Assembly (NCBI GenBank): GCA_036250225.1
Contig: JAPZLL010000005.1
Span: 310,001-374,000, forward strand
From: Cercophora sp. LCS_1
Taxonomy: Eukaryota; Ascomycota; Sordariomycetes; Sordariales; Lasiosphaeriaceae
Direction: 5' to 3'
Length of the DNA: 64,000 bases
A model generated the notes under the pieces. That model saw nothing but the letters and a program-made list of their open reading frames with translations, was not told where the DNA came from and did no database searches. Below are positions 1 to 9,569 of the stretch, one piece after another. The stretch's first letter is position 1. Every line of letters starts with the position of its first letter. The position numbers and the translations under genes were made by a program.

Positions 1-389
1 ACCACTGCCAACAAGAGGATGATGGCGAGGAATGTAGGGCCAAATCGGTCGTCAAACCCGGCTTGACCTCTCATTCGTATAGACTTTGCCCTCCAATGAT
101 ATGTTATCAGCGCATATAGCATTGTCGCCATAGCAACGCCTGTGAAAAGGAAGGCCGAGATAAATGCCGGACGGTCGCCAAAGTTCAGCATTCCAATCGC
201 CAGGGCGCCGAGAATCACAGTGAAGTTGAGCCATGATAGAAATGTTCGCTCGTTTGCGAAGAACACCTTCGGTTCAACACGGGTCGGAAGGGCGATGCGC
301 TTGCCTACGTCAAGGGGTCAGACGAAGCGAACGAAACAACAGAGGGAGCACGCACCTGGCGCAGTCTGGAGGAGTGGTTGGCTAGACAT
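1..389 (-). CDS. VTC1: Vacuolar transporter chaperone subunit Vtc1 (3' end beyond window)
   Basis: Small membrane subunit of the VTC complex, which makes inorganic polyphosphate from ATP and moves it into the vacuole. Two exons are visible, 356-389 and <1-304, joined by a GTGCGT...GTAG intron with a CTGAC branch site. The first exon encodes MSSQPLLQTAP. The second starts with GKRIALPTRVEPK and FFANERTFLSWL, the DUF202 signature, followed by three hydrophobic segments (around FTVILGALAIG, ISAFLFTGVAMATML and FLAIILLLAVV). About 112 residues are present. Fungal Vtc1 is about 130, so roughly the last 15 residues lie left of the window. The ATG was chosen because the short first exon and its join give the expected Vtc1 N-terminus. 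The gene is divergent from the dynein light chain gene, and two CACGTG boxes lie in the shared promoter. Confidence 0.93.
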
Positions 390-733
390 CGTGTGGCTTT
401 GCCGGACCCGCGGTTGCTCAGAGGGGAATCAGAGGTATCCAAACTGTCGAGGAGAACCGGCGGCCTCGACGATCAATGCGCCAGCCCAGGAAGACGCAAG
501 TTGAGGGGGCTTCGAAGCAGTTGCGATGCGAGTGATCAGTCTCTAAAATGGCGATTCGTTCCACAAGATAGGGTATGACACTCGGGCGATGGACGATGAG
601 GACCGAGGATCGAGGCACAGTTGCTCCAAAAACCCAGCCGTCTTTGCTGTCCAGAGCTCGAATCTTGGAGCGAGCAATTGATCAATAAGAAACAACGTCA
701 GTTCCCAAGCGCAGGCCCCACCTCAAGGTGACG

Positions 734-739
734 CACGTG
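734..739. promoter_or_regulatory. CACGTG E-box (PHO-type)
   Basis: The local sequence is GCACGTGGGG, which matches the strong Pho4/NUC-1 core CACGTGGG. It lies about 345 bp upstream of the VTC1 start. VTC genes are phosphate-starvation targets in yeast, so a PHO role is plausible but inferred. Confidence 0.45.
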
Positions 740-810
740 GGGACCATCCGCCTGCTGATTGGCGTAGCGAGTATTACATAATCTGCTGCTCCGCAAGACA
801 AGCGTCCCAT

Positions 811-816
811 CACGTG
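811..816. promoter_or_regulatory. CACGTG E-box
   Basis: The local sequence TCACGTGA is a perfect 8-bp palindrome about 420 bp upstream of VTC1. It is a second bHLH-type core in the same promoter. Cbf1-like factors bind the same core, so the regulator is not determined. Confidence 0.4.
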
Positions 817-1217
817 AAATTGAGAACAGAATGCTCGGCTGACGCACCGCATGCGATGCAGGCCCGCTGATTGGCCACCAAGATCGGCTAACTGTAAACC
901 TCTAGCAAGCCGATGTTTTGCTACGAAGTTGGTCTCCATCCCAACAGTCATCACATCGCTGCCTCGTCGTGTATTCAGAGCCTATCAAAGCTCCACCCGC
1001 AATCGCGCCCTCCGACCTCCTCGAAGCACTACGCTATAGAAGGTGTAAAGTTCGCGATTCTATCTTCCAGCCGCTTTTGACAACAGTCAGTAAACGCTGC
1101 GAGTTGCGACAAAGTTGACGCCTAAACAAGACGGGAAACAAAACAAACGGCAAGGGGCCCAGCTGAGCACGCGGTTGCTCTCCTCTCGCAACTACGAAAT
1201 CAACCCGCCACAACACC

Positions 1218-1848
1218 ATGGCAACGCAAACCAACTCGGTAGGCCCGTGTGCTAGCTACCACCAACCGTTGGGACTGACACAATCCTAGCCCATCGCGCT
1301 CAAGCGCCTCGAGCAGATCGCCACAGATGCAAGTCGCTGGGTCTTCTCTTTCTGTCGCTCCAAAGCTAATGGTTGTCAACAAGGCCTGCAACAGCGCTCT
1401 CGACGGTGTCGATGCCTACGAGCATCTCAAAACTGCCCAATGGAATGAGACTATCATCGTACGTTATACTGGCAGGAGCTCAATCATGCGCAAGTTGCGA
1501 CTGACAGTTCATCCTCGATCCCAGCAAAAAATCCTCAAGGCAGTGATATCCGAGGCCACTCCACAAGGCGCTTCGGGACCGACATACAAGTTTGCCATCA
1601 ACAGCACTATTGTCCAACACGTTGTTCCTACATCTCAGCTGAGCAAGTCGACGGGTACGGGTACCTCGGCACCTGCTGCGGAGGAGAAGACGACACCTAC
1701 GAAAAAGGGGCAGGCCGGCCGACGAGGCATGCACAGCGCCACGGGCGGGTTCTGGAATGAGAAGACGGATGGAATGTGGAGCTTCAAGTTTGATGGCGAG
1801 GAGAGAGGTCTGGATGTCGTTATCATGCTGATCTGGATTGCTCTTTAG
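1218..1848 (+). CDS. Tctex-1 family dynein light chain
   Basis: Light chain of cytoplasmic dynein (DYNLT/Dlc1 family), which bridges dynein intermediate chain and cargo. Exons are 1218-1238, 1290-1328, 1384-1458 and 1525-1848, giving 152 residues. The protein reads MATQTNSPIALKRLEQIATD, then ACNSALDGVDAYEHL, NETIIQKILKAVISE and a C-terminal strand region GFWNEKTDGMWSFKF...GLDVVIMLIWIAL. This matches the Tctex-1 order: helix, helix, then strands with the FWxxxTDG motif. Residues around 110-125 (TGTGTSAPAAEEKTTPTKKGQ) form a fungal low-complexity loop. Intron 2 (1329-1383) needs a GC donor (GCAAGT) to keep the frame. Introns 1 and 3 are GT-AG. Confidence 0.85.
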
Positions 1849-3798
1849 AGAGACTCACTTAATAGTGGGAATATTCGTCAGCAATGATTGCAATGTTTAA
1901 CTATTTGTATAATGACGAAGAGACGACCTTGGGGAGACAGCTAAGTTGATCGCGTGCATGCAGTGTGCCCCCGGCACAACTCTTTCACTATTTGCCCACA
2001 CCGAAAAGCGTTACAATCCCAAATACCGATGGAAGGGAATATTTCAGCATGCGCGGCACGGGCGCAATGGCGTTTGCAGCATGTCTGCTATATATCACAG
2101 GAGCCCCAACACCGTCCAGCCAACACCCCTCGAAGAAAGAATATCGTGGCGTCTTCCGGAAGGTGGGGTAGATCGTGGCAGTGTCAAACCGTCAATCTCG
2201 CCCCCAGCATTTCCAGAATTTCGCCAAGCACTCAGCAACTTCACTGGAAGGCCTCGCCTTGCGTTGGGGTCCACCTGTGTGGTGAAATGCGAGAGCGTCC
2301 GCCCAATGGCGCCGTCATCGTTGGTGGCATCATCCCCTCGCGCGGGTCGCAGCTGCAAGGTCAACTCCATTTACGCACATGTTCGAAGGTGGGGTCGTTG
2401 GGATAAGCATCTCGCCCTCAGCACCTTTCTTTTACATGGTTCGACCAAAAGCACCAGAGGTCGGGGAGTCAAAACTTTATGCGCATGTCGTAGGACAAAT
2501 TAGCACCTGGTTGCGAATTAACAATCAGTATATCCAAACCTAAGTATTCTCGTTCAAACAGTCACCTAGGCGGGACAACGCCGGCCAAGCGGGTGGCAAA
2601 CATCCAGCAGGACGGGTGTCGCCGGAACTGGCGCGGTCAATCGACGACTCCAACTCTCGAAGGCAAGATCCCCTAGAGGCAACGAGACTGGACTTGCCAT
2701 CACCTTTGCTATGCTGTAACTCAAAGCACAGCGAATGCCACACAACGGAGAAACCAGGCTTGTCGACACGCTCGCACTATGTAGGCAAGAGCCCAGGCCC
2801 ATCATGGCCCACATCTTCACTCGCTTCTGCGGACTGCCGCCTTGGAAGGTCCTTCCCCTCCCCACCAGCTCTCACCCACCCAATTCGTCTTCTGCTGGCG
2901 TGAAAACCAATCTTTGCATGGATCCCGTCCACCGGGGGAGATTCAAAGGGACATGAGCCTGACCAGTAATCAGTGGACGACCATCCTATGACCTTCTGAA
3001 ATCGAGGGCAGTTCCCAAACAATCTGAGGGGAACCTGAGCCCTGCAATCCCTCGGGCACCAGCAAACCCCTCACATGAGGAATTAAGCATGGCTGCCCCA
3101 GCTTTACCACCCAGATCGCACGCTTCCCCCCCGGGTCCTGGCACTCCGACTGTCCAGGTGGATTTTCCCCTCGTTCTTCCCGTCCAGTGCCGTGTGAGCA
3201 CATCGCAAGTCTGTCTGGCCACACTCGGCACTCCGAGGGTGCAGATCTTCCCTCATCTGTCGACGACTTCGCCCCATCCAAGGGACGACCTAGACTCACG
3301 GCAGCCCCGGCTTATCGCTCCCCAGAGCAGCTCGCCATCCACACTGAGATCCCAACAGCCGCTTTAACCCGCTGTTGCCTGTCAACCAATCTCGGCCTCT
3401 TCCACATATATCGTCTTGCAATAGACCTGCTTCTCGCCCCTCCTCACAAACCCCTTCATGAGCTTGTTAGTGAGACCGCTACCGTCCAGAAGCCTCGGCG
3501 TTTCCCCTGGCATTGGCACCTGGGCTGGCTCGGCATTTAAGAACGGCGCGGCGCCGACCTCGCTCTCCCATGAATGATCACTCTTAGTACGCTGCACTAG
3601 CCCTGCGAACCAGAAACCGACGTGAACGGTAAACGATTTGCTTCACCGGCCATTAGCTTCACAAAGTCTCACAACAGGCGCTTCAACCTAGTCGGAACGA
3701 ACCAGTTGGCATGCCTGGGAGATAACCATAGGCCACTCCTCTGAAAACGTACCATCGAGCCCACGCTGATCCGGCACCACCCATCGAGATTCATAAAG
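1849..3798. other. Intergenic, no gene recognised
   Basis: Open frames of up to 185 codons occur (for example 1946-2503 +) but show no family motif, no intron-consistent extension and overlapping frames on both strands. The distal part, about 2800-3540, is C/T-rich and is probably promoter and leader of the F-box gene. Confidence 0.5.
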
Positions 3799-4662
3799 AT
3801 GATCGAAGTCTTATATACTCCGGCTGCCTTGGGCTCTCCGGGATCCACCTTCACCAGAGAAGATCACCGATTGAAGGAACTCACCCTTGCGCAGGCAAAT
3901 CAGCGGACACCGCGCCGCTCTCAGACATACCAAGATTACAAACTCCCCGAGTCTCACGAGGATGCAATCCACAGTATCCTCCAGCAACTCCGGCTGAGCG
4001 GGAGTGCATGCGCGACATCAAGCCCTTCCGTCAAAAACACACCTCAGGAGCCCAGAAAGCAGGTTGCGCCTAGACGGAGACCACCTCTCGGTCCCCGTCG
4101 ACGTTCGTACTCGGTCACAGACAAGGAACCTGTTCCCGCCCCCTCGACAGGGCTGAGATTGTTGGACCTGCCAGCAGAACTTCACTTCGCCATCTTCGAT
4201 TTCCTCGACCCCATCGACAGCACATGTCTCGGCCTGACCAACAAGCACATGTACTCGATACACCGCCGTATGCGCGGCACGGTACCACTTTCTACCCGGC
4301 GTGATGGGCCGAATGAACTTGAATGGGCATGGCATCGCGCAGGTGCTGTTGTCCGGAGCCTACAAACGAGGAGCCCTGAAACGGCGACAACCGCAACCTC
4401 GGGCGACAAAGAGAAAGTGGATTTGCCCAAGCTTCGAGTTCGTGGCCAAGGTTATTGTCGAAAATGCGGCGTTACGCGTTGTGAACTTCACAAACATATC
4501 CAGTCGTGGATGGGAGAGGGCGCCGAGTACTGCTCGGTCAAGCGCAAGTTTGGGCAGGCAGCGCCCGACGGCGCCAAGCCATACTGCTACATGAGCAAGC
4601 CCGGCGACCCGCGACGATGTGGGAGACATTGGATCAGGAAGTCGAAGGTAATTTTGAAGTGA
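3799..4662 (+). CDS. F-box protein with C-terminal Cys/His-rich module
   Basis: Probable substrate adaptor of an SCF ubiquitin ligase. The 287-residue open frame has a basic, disordered N-terminus (residues 1-115), an F-box at about 117-160 (LRLLDLPAELHFAIFDFLD, then TCLGLTNKHMYSIHRRM), a variable linker, and a C-terminal module with CRKCGVTRCELH followed by three more cysteines (EYCS, PYCY, RRCGRH). The spacing C-x2-C-x4-C-x2-H suggests metal binding. I recognise this F-box plus Cys-module layout only as a Pezizomycotina family without a named function. The open frame ends shortly after a possible donor (AAG|GTAATT at about 4649), so a further short exon cannot be excluded. The start is the first in-frame ATG. 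Confidence 0.7.
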   Translation: MIEVLYTPAALGSPGSTFTREDHRLKELTLAQANQRTPRRSQTYQDYKLPESHEDAIHSILQQLRLSGSACATSSPSVKNTPQEPRKQVAPRRRPPLGPRRRSYSVTDKEPVPAPSTGLRLLDLPAELHFAIFDFLDPIDSTCLGLTNKHMYSIHRRMRGTVPLSTRRDGPNELEWAWHRAGAVVRSLQTRSPETATTATSGDKEKVDLPKLRVRGQGYCRKCGVTRCELHKHIQSWMGEGAEYCSVKRKFGQAAPDGAKPYCYMSKPGDPRRCGRHWIRKSKVILK

Positions 4663-5861
4663 TGGCATGCTTCCGGCGGGAAAGGGGCTTGTCCCTTGTC
4701 AAACAATGGTGTGCATAGCACTCAAGGTCTGGCCGTGTTCAAATCACGTTAAAGTCCATGGCCTGGAGGATGAGAACGGTTCCAGGGATTGAAGGAGAAT
4801 TGAGATGGTTGAAGCCACCATTTGCATTCATTCAAGAGGTGGCGCTCACGGGAACTGGACAAGCCGCAGGAGTCAGCCGGCGCGCTGGTGGGTCCGACCC
4901 CCTTGCAATCCCGATTTCAACACGACTGTGAGATGGCTTGGGAATGGAATCCAGAGGTTTGCTCTCTGCTCGGGCTCACTGCCACGAGATGTTAGAATGC
5001 GCTGCGTGTGGATGGTGGGCTGGTCAACAAGCTGAACCAGCGCTGTATGTTGAGTTTCAAGGATCACTACGGCCCTGTTTTCATGGCTGTAAATACATAC
5101 CTCATGGTTTAAGTAAGGTAGGCAGTTCGTCATATTGCCGATACCTTCGTAACGCTTTTTTATCCAAAAACAATCATTTCACATTTCTCGCGTGCCTGCG
5201 CTTCCTTAGAGGGCTGAAGCGCCACAGCCAAGCCACAGATGGCAATCCAGGGATGACGTGACCCCTGGTGCAAGGTGGGAAATTTTGTAGCTTTTGCCAA
5301 TCTTGAGCTGGAAATATGAACCCCCTTTTCAGAACCTGGCAAGATGACGTTGTGCACGCTGTCAACATCGCCGTAAATATCTCAGTTCGCCATTGACGCC
5401 TACGCGACTGCTTCGGTGATTTGATTCCAAGGCTCTGCGCAGCAACACATTGCCCTGCTGTTCCTTCCCGCGAAACTCCGACAACTGTTTGACGTCGTTC
5501 ATTCAGTGCCACCCGCAATCCAGAACCCACGCCGCATGTGCAAGCAGCAAGCTCCCGATTGCCGTTTGTCCATCCCACACCATCGCTCGAGCCCAATCAA
5601 CGCTTTGCGACCACGGCCAGACGGCCCAAAACCAAGGAAAAGCAGAAGGTGCCGCCAGTTGAAACGCGCGGGCCGTTTCTAGCACCGCAGCTGGAGTCCC
5701 CCTCCCACCATCGAAACCTTTCGCAATAGTAGGCCCTTCACTCCAAGGGTCAACACCCACATTCGGGTCCACAATTAGCTCTCTCATTGCCCCATCCTGC
5801 AAGTGCCTCTGCCGATCGGGCTTTCTCAACCCCTCGAAGTCTCCTTCCTTGTCTGCCCATC
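4663..5861. other. Intergenic / promoter of cytidylyltransferase gene
   Basis: No coding sequence is recognised. The last 400 bp are C-rich (many CCC and CTC runs), as is usual for leaders in this genome. A frame open from 5787 joins the downstream gene but begins with TTG, so it is treated as untranslated. Confidence 0.5.
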
Positions 5862-7418
5862 ATGTCCTCGCCGAGTTCGTCGTCGCAATCCGCCGGGAAA
5901 CGCAAGCGCACTTCTGTCGCGCCTCAGACCAACAGCACCACCACCGAGATGGACCAGCAGCAGATTCTCCAAGCGGAATCCCGGGACGCCTCCGCCGAGG
6001 AGGGCGACACTACCGCTCCCGAGTCAGCGGGACCTGCCGGTCACAGAAAGCAGGACTCGTCCACCAGCAATCACCCTCCGAGCAAACGCCTTCGTGCCAA
6101 CTCGGATCAGGCCCCGACAATAGACCCGGGCGAGCCCAGTGACACCACCGAGGCGAGTGTCGATATTGCCGAACGAGTGGGTCGGAAAGGCTCCCGCAAG
6201 TTCGTGGCCGGTCGAGACAACAGCAATGGCTCCCCTACTGGCAAATCCTCTGCCATGCCGCCGCCGCCAATCGGCAAACTCACGCATCCCGTGGGTTACA
6301 AGACCAACCCACCCCCAGTGGGCAGACCGGTGAGGGTTTATGCGGACGGCGTGTTTGACCTCTTCCACCTCGGGTATGTCTGTTCGCAAACTCTATACAC
6401 CCCTTTCACCCTGGTTATACTAACCAAAGGCTCCATCAGGCACATGCGTCAGCTCGAACAAGCAAAGAAGGCATTTCCCGAGGTTTATCTGATTGTTGGC
6501 GTGACGGGAGACGAGGAGACGCACAAGCGCAAGGGTCTTACTGTGCTTACGGGCAAGGAACGGGCAGAAACAGTGCGGCATTGCAAGTGGGTTGATGAAG
6601 TGGTTGAAAATTGCCCCTGGATTGTGACGCCCGAGTTTCTCGAGGCGCATAAGATTGACTATGTTGCACACGACGACATCCCCTACGGCGCTGATGAAGG
6701 TGACGACATCTACGCGCCGATTAAGGAGGCAGGAAAGTTCCTGGTCACCCAACGAACTGAAGGCGTAAGCACTACGGGCATCATCACAAAGTACGTTCTA
6801 TCCGTATCATGTGCTTGCTATGTCCACCACTAACCGGGCGGCAGGATTGTGCGCGACTATGAAAAGTACATTTACCGCCAGCTCAACCGCGGGACATCCC
6901 GCCAGGAGCTCAACGTCAGCTGGCTGAAAAAGAACGAGCTCGATCTCAAGCGGCACGTCACGGAGTTGCGTGATAACATCCGCAGCAACTGGACTACCAC
7001 GGGTCAAGAGCTCAGCAAGGAGCTCCGCAACTTCTGGCCGTCTAGTCGTCCCCAGAGTCCTGCACGAGCCGCCTTCCTCAGCCCCAACGGCGAGGTCCCC
7101 AGCAGCCCAATAGGCCCCGTTCCCCCGTCGGCCGGTTTCAGGAGCCCCCCAGCACAGGGTATGGGTGAAAGGGTAGGCAATAACGGGAACGATTTCATCA
7201 CGGGGTATACGCTTGGGTTGATTGGCGGTGTAAGGTCTTGGGTAAGTGAGAGCGAGACGGTGCCAGACACGGCTGGTGCTAATAACATACAGATGACCAA
7301 GAGCAGAGGGGCGAATCGGGATGATAGCAGCAGACCGCCGAGTGATGACGATTCGGAGGACGGGGAAGACAAACCCGAGGTGAAAAGACCAGTTCCGACG
7401 AGGACACAGAGCCAATGA
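5862..7418 (+). CDS. PCT1: Choline-phosphate cytidylyltransferase
   Basis: Converts CTP and phosphocholine to CDP-choline, the rate-limiting step of the Kennedy pathway for phosphatidylcholine. Exons are 5862-6373, 6440-6790, 6845-7241 and 7293-7418, giving 461 residues. The N-terminal 150 residues are Ser/Thr-rich and disordered with a basic SKRLRA stretch that may be a nuclear signal. The nucleotidyltransferase domain (about 155-300) starts VRVYADGVFDLFHLGH. Its HxGH motif is assembled across intron 1, and the RTEGVSTTGIITK signature spans intron 2. ELRDNIRSNWTTTGQELSKE and what follows would be the lipid-sensing helix region. The tail is Ser/Pro-rich and ends in an acidic DDDSEDGED stretch. 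Introns 1 and 2 carry CTAAC branch sites. The 51-nt intron 3 is a multiple of three, so its retention would not shift the frame. Confidence 0.95.
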
Positions 7419-9551
7419 AGATGGAGGATGACATAATGGGAGTTTTTTTATTGATACAGGGATGTCGATTCCCGAGTCTTTTGTATTTTATCCCCTTTTT
7501 ACTTCGTCGCTTTTGGTTCTTGGCGAGGACGGGTGTCATGAATGGAGGAGCAGAGGTGAAAAAGCTAAGGACGGAGTGATGGAACGGGATAGGCGTGTGT
7601 TTCGTCTTGATGACTGTGTGATTTGGGTTAACTCGTGGAGAGCGCTGACCTGTGGACTGAATTCTTGCCGTGGCGTCTGTTGGTCCCGTCATCCTCGTGC
7701 TGCAAAATAACGCCAAAAGGGGTCGGTCACCTTGTTGCGAATATCTTCAAAGTAAAGTAGGTAAATTGGTAACGGAGTAATCGGCACATTGAATCCAGTT
7801 AATGTCACTTCAAGCGACCTGGACAGGTGGTGTAAGTTCTAACAGGCATGAACAAAACATCCCAACGCCTTTTCAATGACGTTGGGTTTTCGAACAATGT
7901 ATTGGGATCTTAGATTTATTCCTTTTAGTGGATGAATACACCGTCCACTCTTTTTTGTCTGTGCCGTTTATTTTTTATCGATCCTACACCGTTAGAACCT
8001 CATAAGGAGGTAAGCTCTCCCACATCTACCTATTTATACACCTGAGTGTTCTCCCTCGCTGTGGCCGTGCCGTTTATTTTGTCAAGTACTTGGCAGAGTA
8101 CAACGGAGGAGACCTCATCATGGCGCCGAAAGTCCCTTGACGGGCCCGGGCCTATAATGACGGCGAGATAAATCAAGACGTTTTGCAATGGTATTAAACT
8201 GCAACGAGATCGTTCCGTTGAAGCATGTGGCGCTATTATTCCATCTTCCCGGGGATTACCGCTATGCTTGGGTCGTGGTTACATCCTGGCAGCCGTTGTC
8301 GACTTTGTTTTGGAGCCCCTGACCGGAAAAGGGGGGTAGTATTTCCTAGGGATGAGATCGGTCAGCTGTATAAATACCTACCCAAGAAGAGCTAGTTTTC
8401 ATGTCAGATCTCGACCAAACGCCGAGGCTAGGGTTGTTCTCCTTACCAACATGACTTTGATCGTGATTTCTTCACCCTCGCTGTATCAGTGAACTGGAGC
8501 CAGTCATTTAGTCGTTGGCCTAAGAATTAGGCAGATGGAAACCTCTATGACAAGTTTTGAGCACATATCCCAACGATATAGCGGCAGTGCGTATTGTACA
8601 GTACTTCACCTAATAATATCAACTAGTCCCTGTCAAGCCCAGGTGGTGAAGATGACATACATGAGGAAACTAGTTACGTGTAGTGGTTTTTTATGGCTAT
8701 TTTTCGGTTTCAATGGATCAAGGATGATGCAACAGGACCGGGGATTCCTCATCAATTTCGGCTGGTTATAAATAAACAGGCCGAAACAACGTGAAGTAAC
8801 ACAATTTGTTCTGTCATCTATCTTGGTATCTCGACGTTGTTCTTTCAACACGGGAAGAAGGAATCGGCTTCGCATAGGGGGCACCATCAACTCAATCACC
8901 AAGAACAATTGTAGCCGTGAAGCGAGAAGATGTGACACGATGCCTGATTCTTGTTCAGCCGCTTCAACGTGCCTAAACTTCCGCCATCGTCAAACATTGG
9001 AGAGGCAAGCATCACTCAAATTGATTCTTTCTAGGCACCCTAACCCCATGTTCCTGCAAACCTCAAAGGGCCCCTAATGATGAGCTGCCAAGTGGTGACA
9101 GCCGTAATGAACCACACAACGGAGTCGTCGGTGGATGCCTTATGTTGGTTCTGCGAATGTGGTTTGTTACTAGGATACCTGGAGTATAGTTCCCAGGACC
9201 GTTAAATGGGATTTGTTCTCCTCATTGAGAAGAAGATACGCGCTTCGCGGTCTTAGTGGCTAGTTTACTAGTTTGTCTGTTGAGCAAACAGGATCTCGGT
9301 TGCCAATACTTCAAGCGTCGACAAACTCACTCAAACAAGTGCGCTTCTATGAGACCTGGTCTCGAGAGGTTGTCAAGTCCAGCTTCCCCCTGTCTGGCCA
9401 GGCGTGGTTGCTATTCTGCGTCGGGCCATTGCCGCCAGTATTTCGACTCTATGAGATATGTTAGACACTCAGTTGCCTCTTTGCCACCAGGTAAGGTATT
9501 TGGAATGTCCAGTATACTTCTTGTGTAAAAGAACAATTAGTTTCGTTTTCG

Positions 9552-9569
9552 TTTTTTTTTTTTTTTTTT
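9552..9569. repeat. Homopolymer run, 18 T
   Basis: Mononucleotide tract in the gene-poor region. Confidence 0.9.

Larger units (their letters stand above)
390..1217. promoter_or_regulatory. Divergent promoter region, VTC1 / Tctex-1
   Basis: This 828-bp spacer separates two divergent start codons and must hold both promoters. It contains CACGTG at 734-739 and 811-816, and two ATTGG (inverted CCAAT) motifs, at about 757 and 871. No coding sequence is recognisable here. Confidence 0.6.

Noticed and set aside
1946..2503. 185-codon open frame on the plus strand
   Set aside because: Overlapped by other open frames on both strands, no domain or signal, and composition like the surrounding intergenic DNA.
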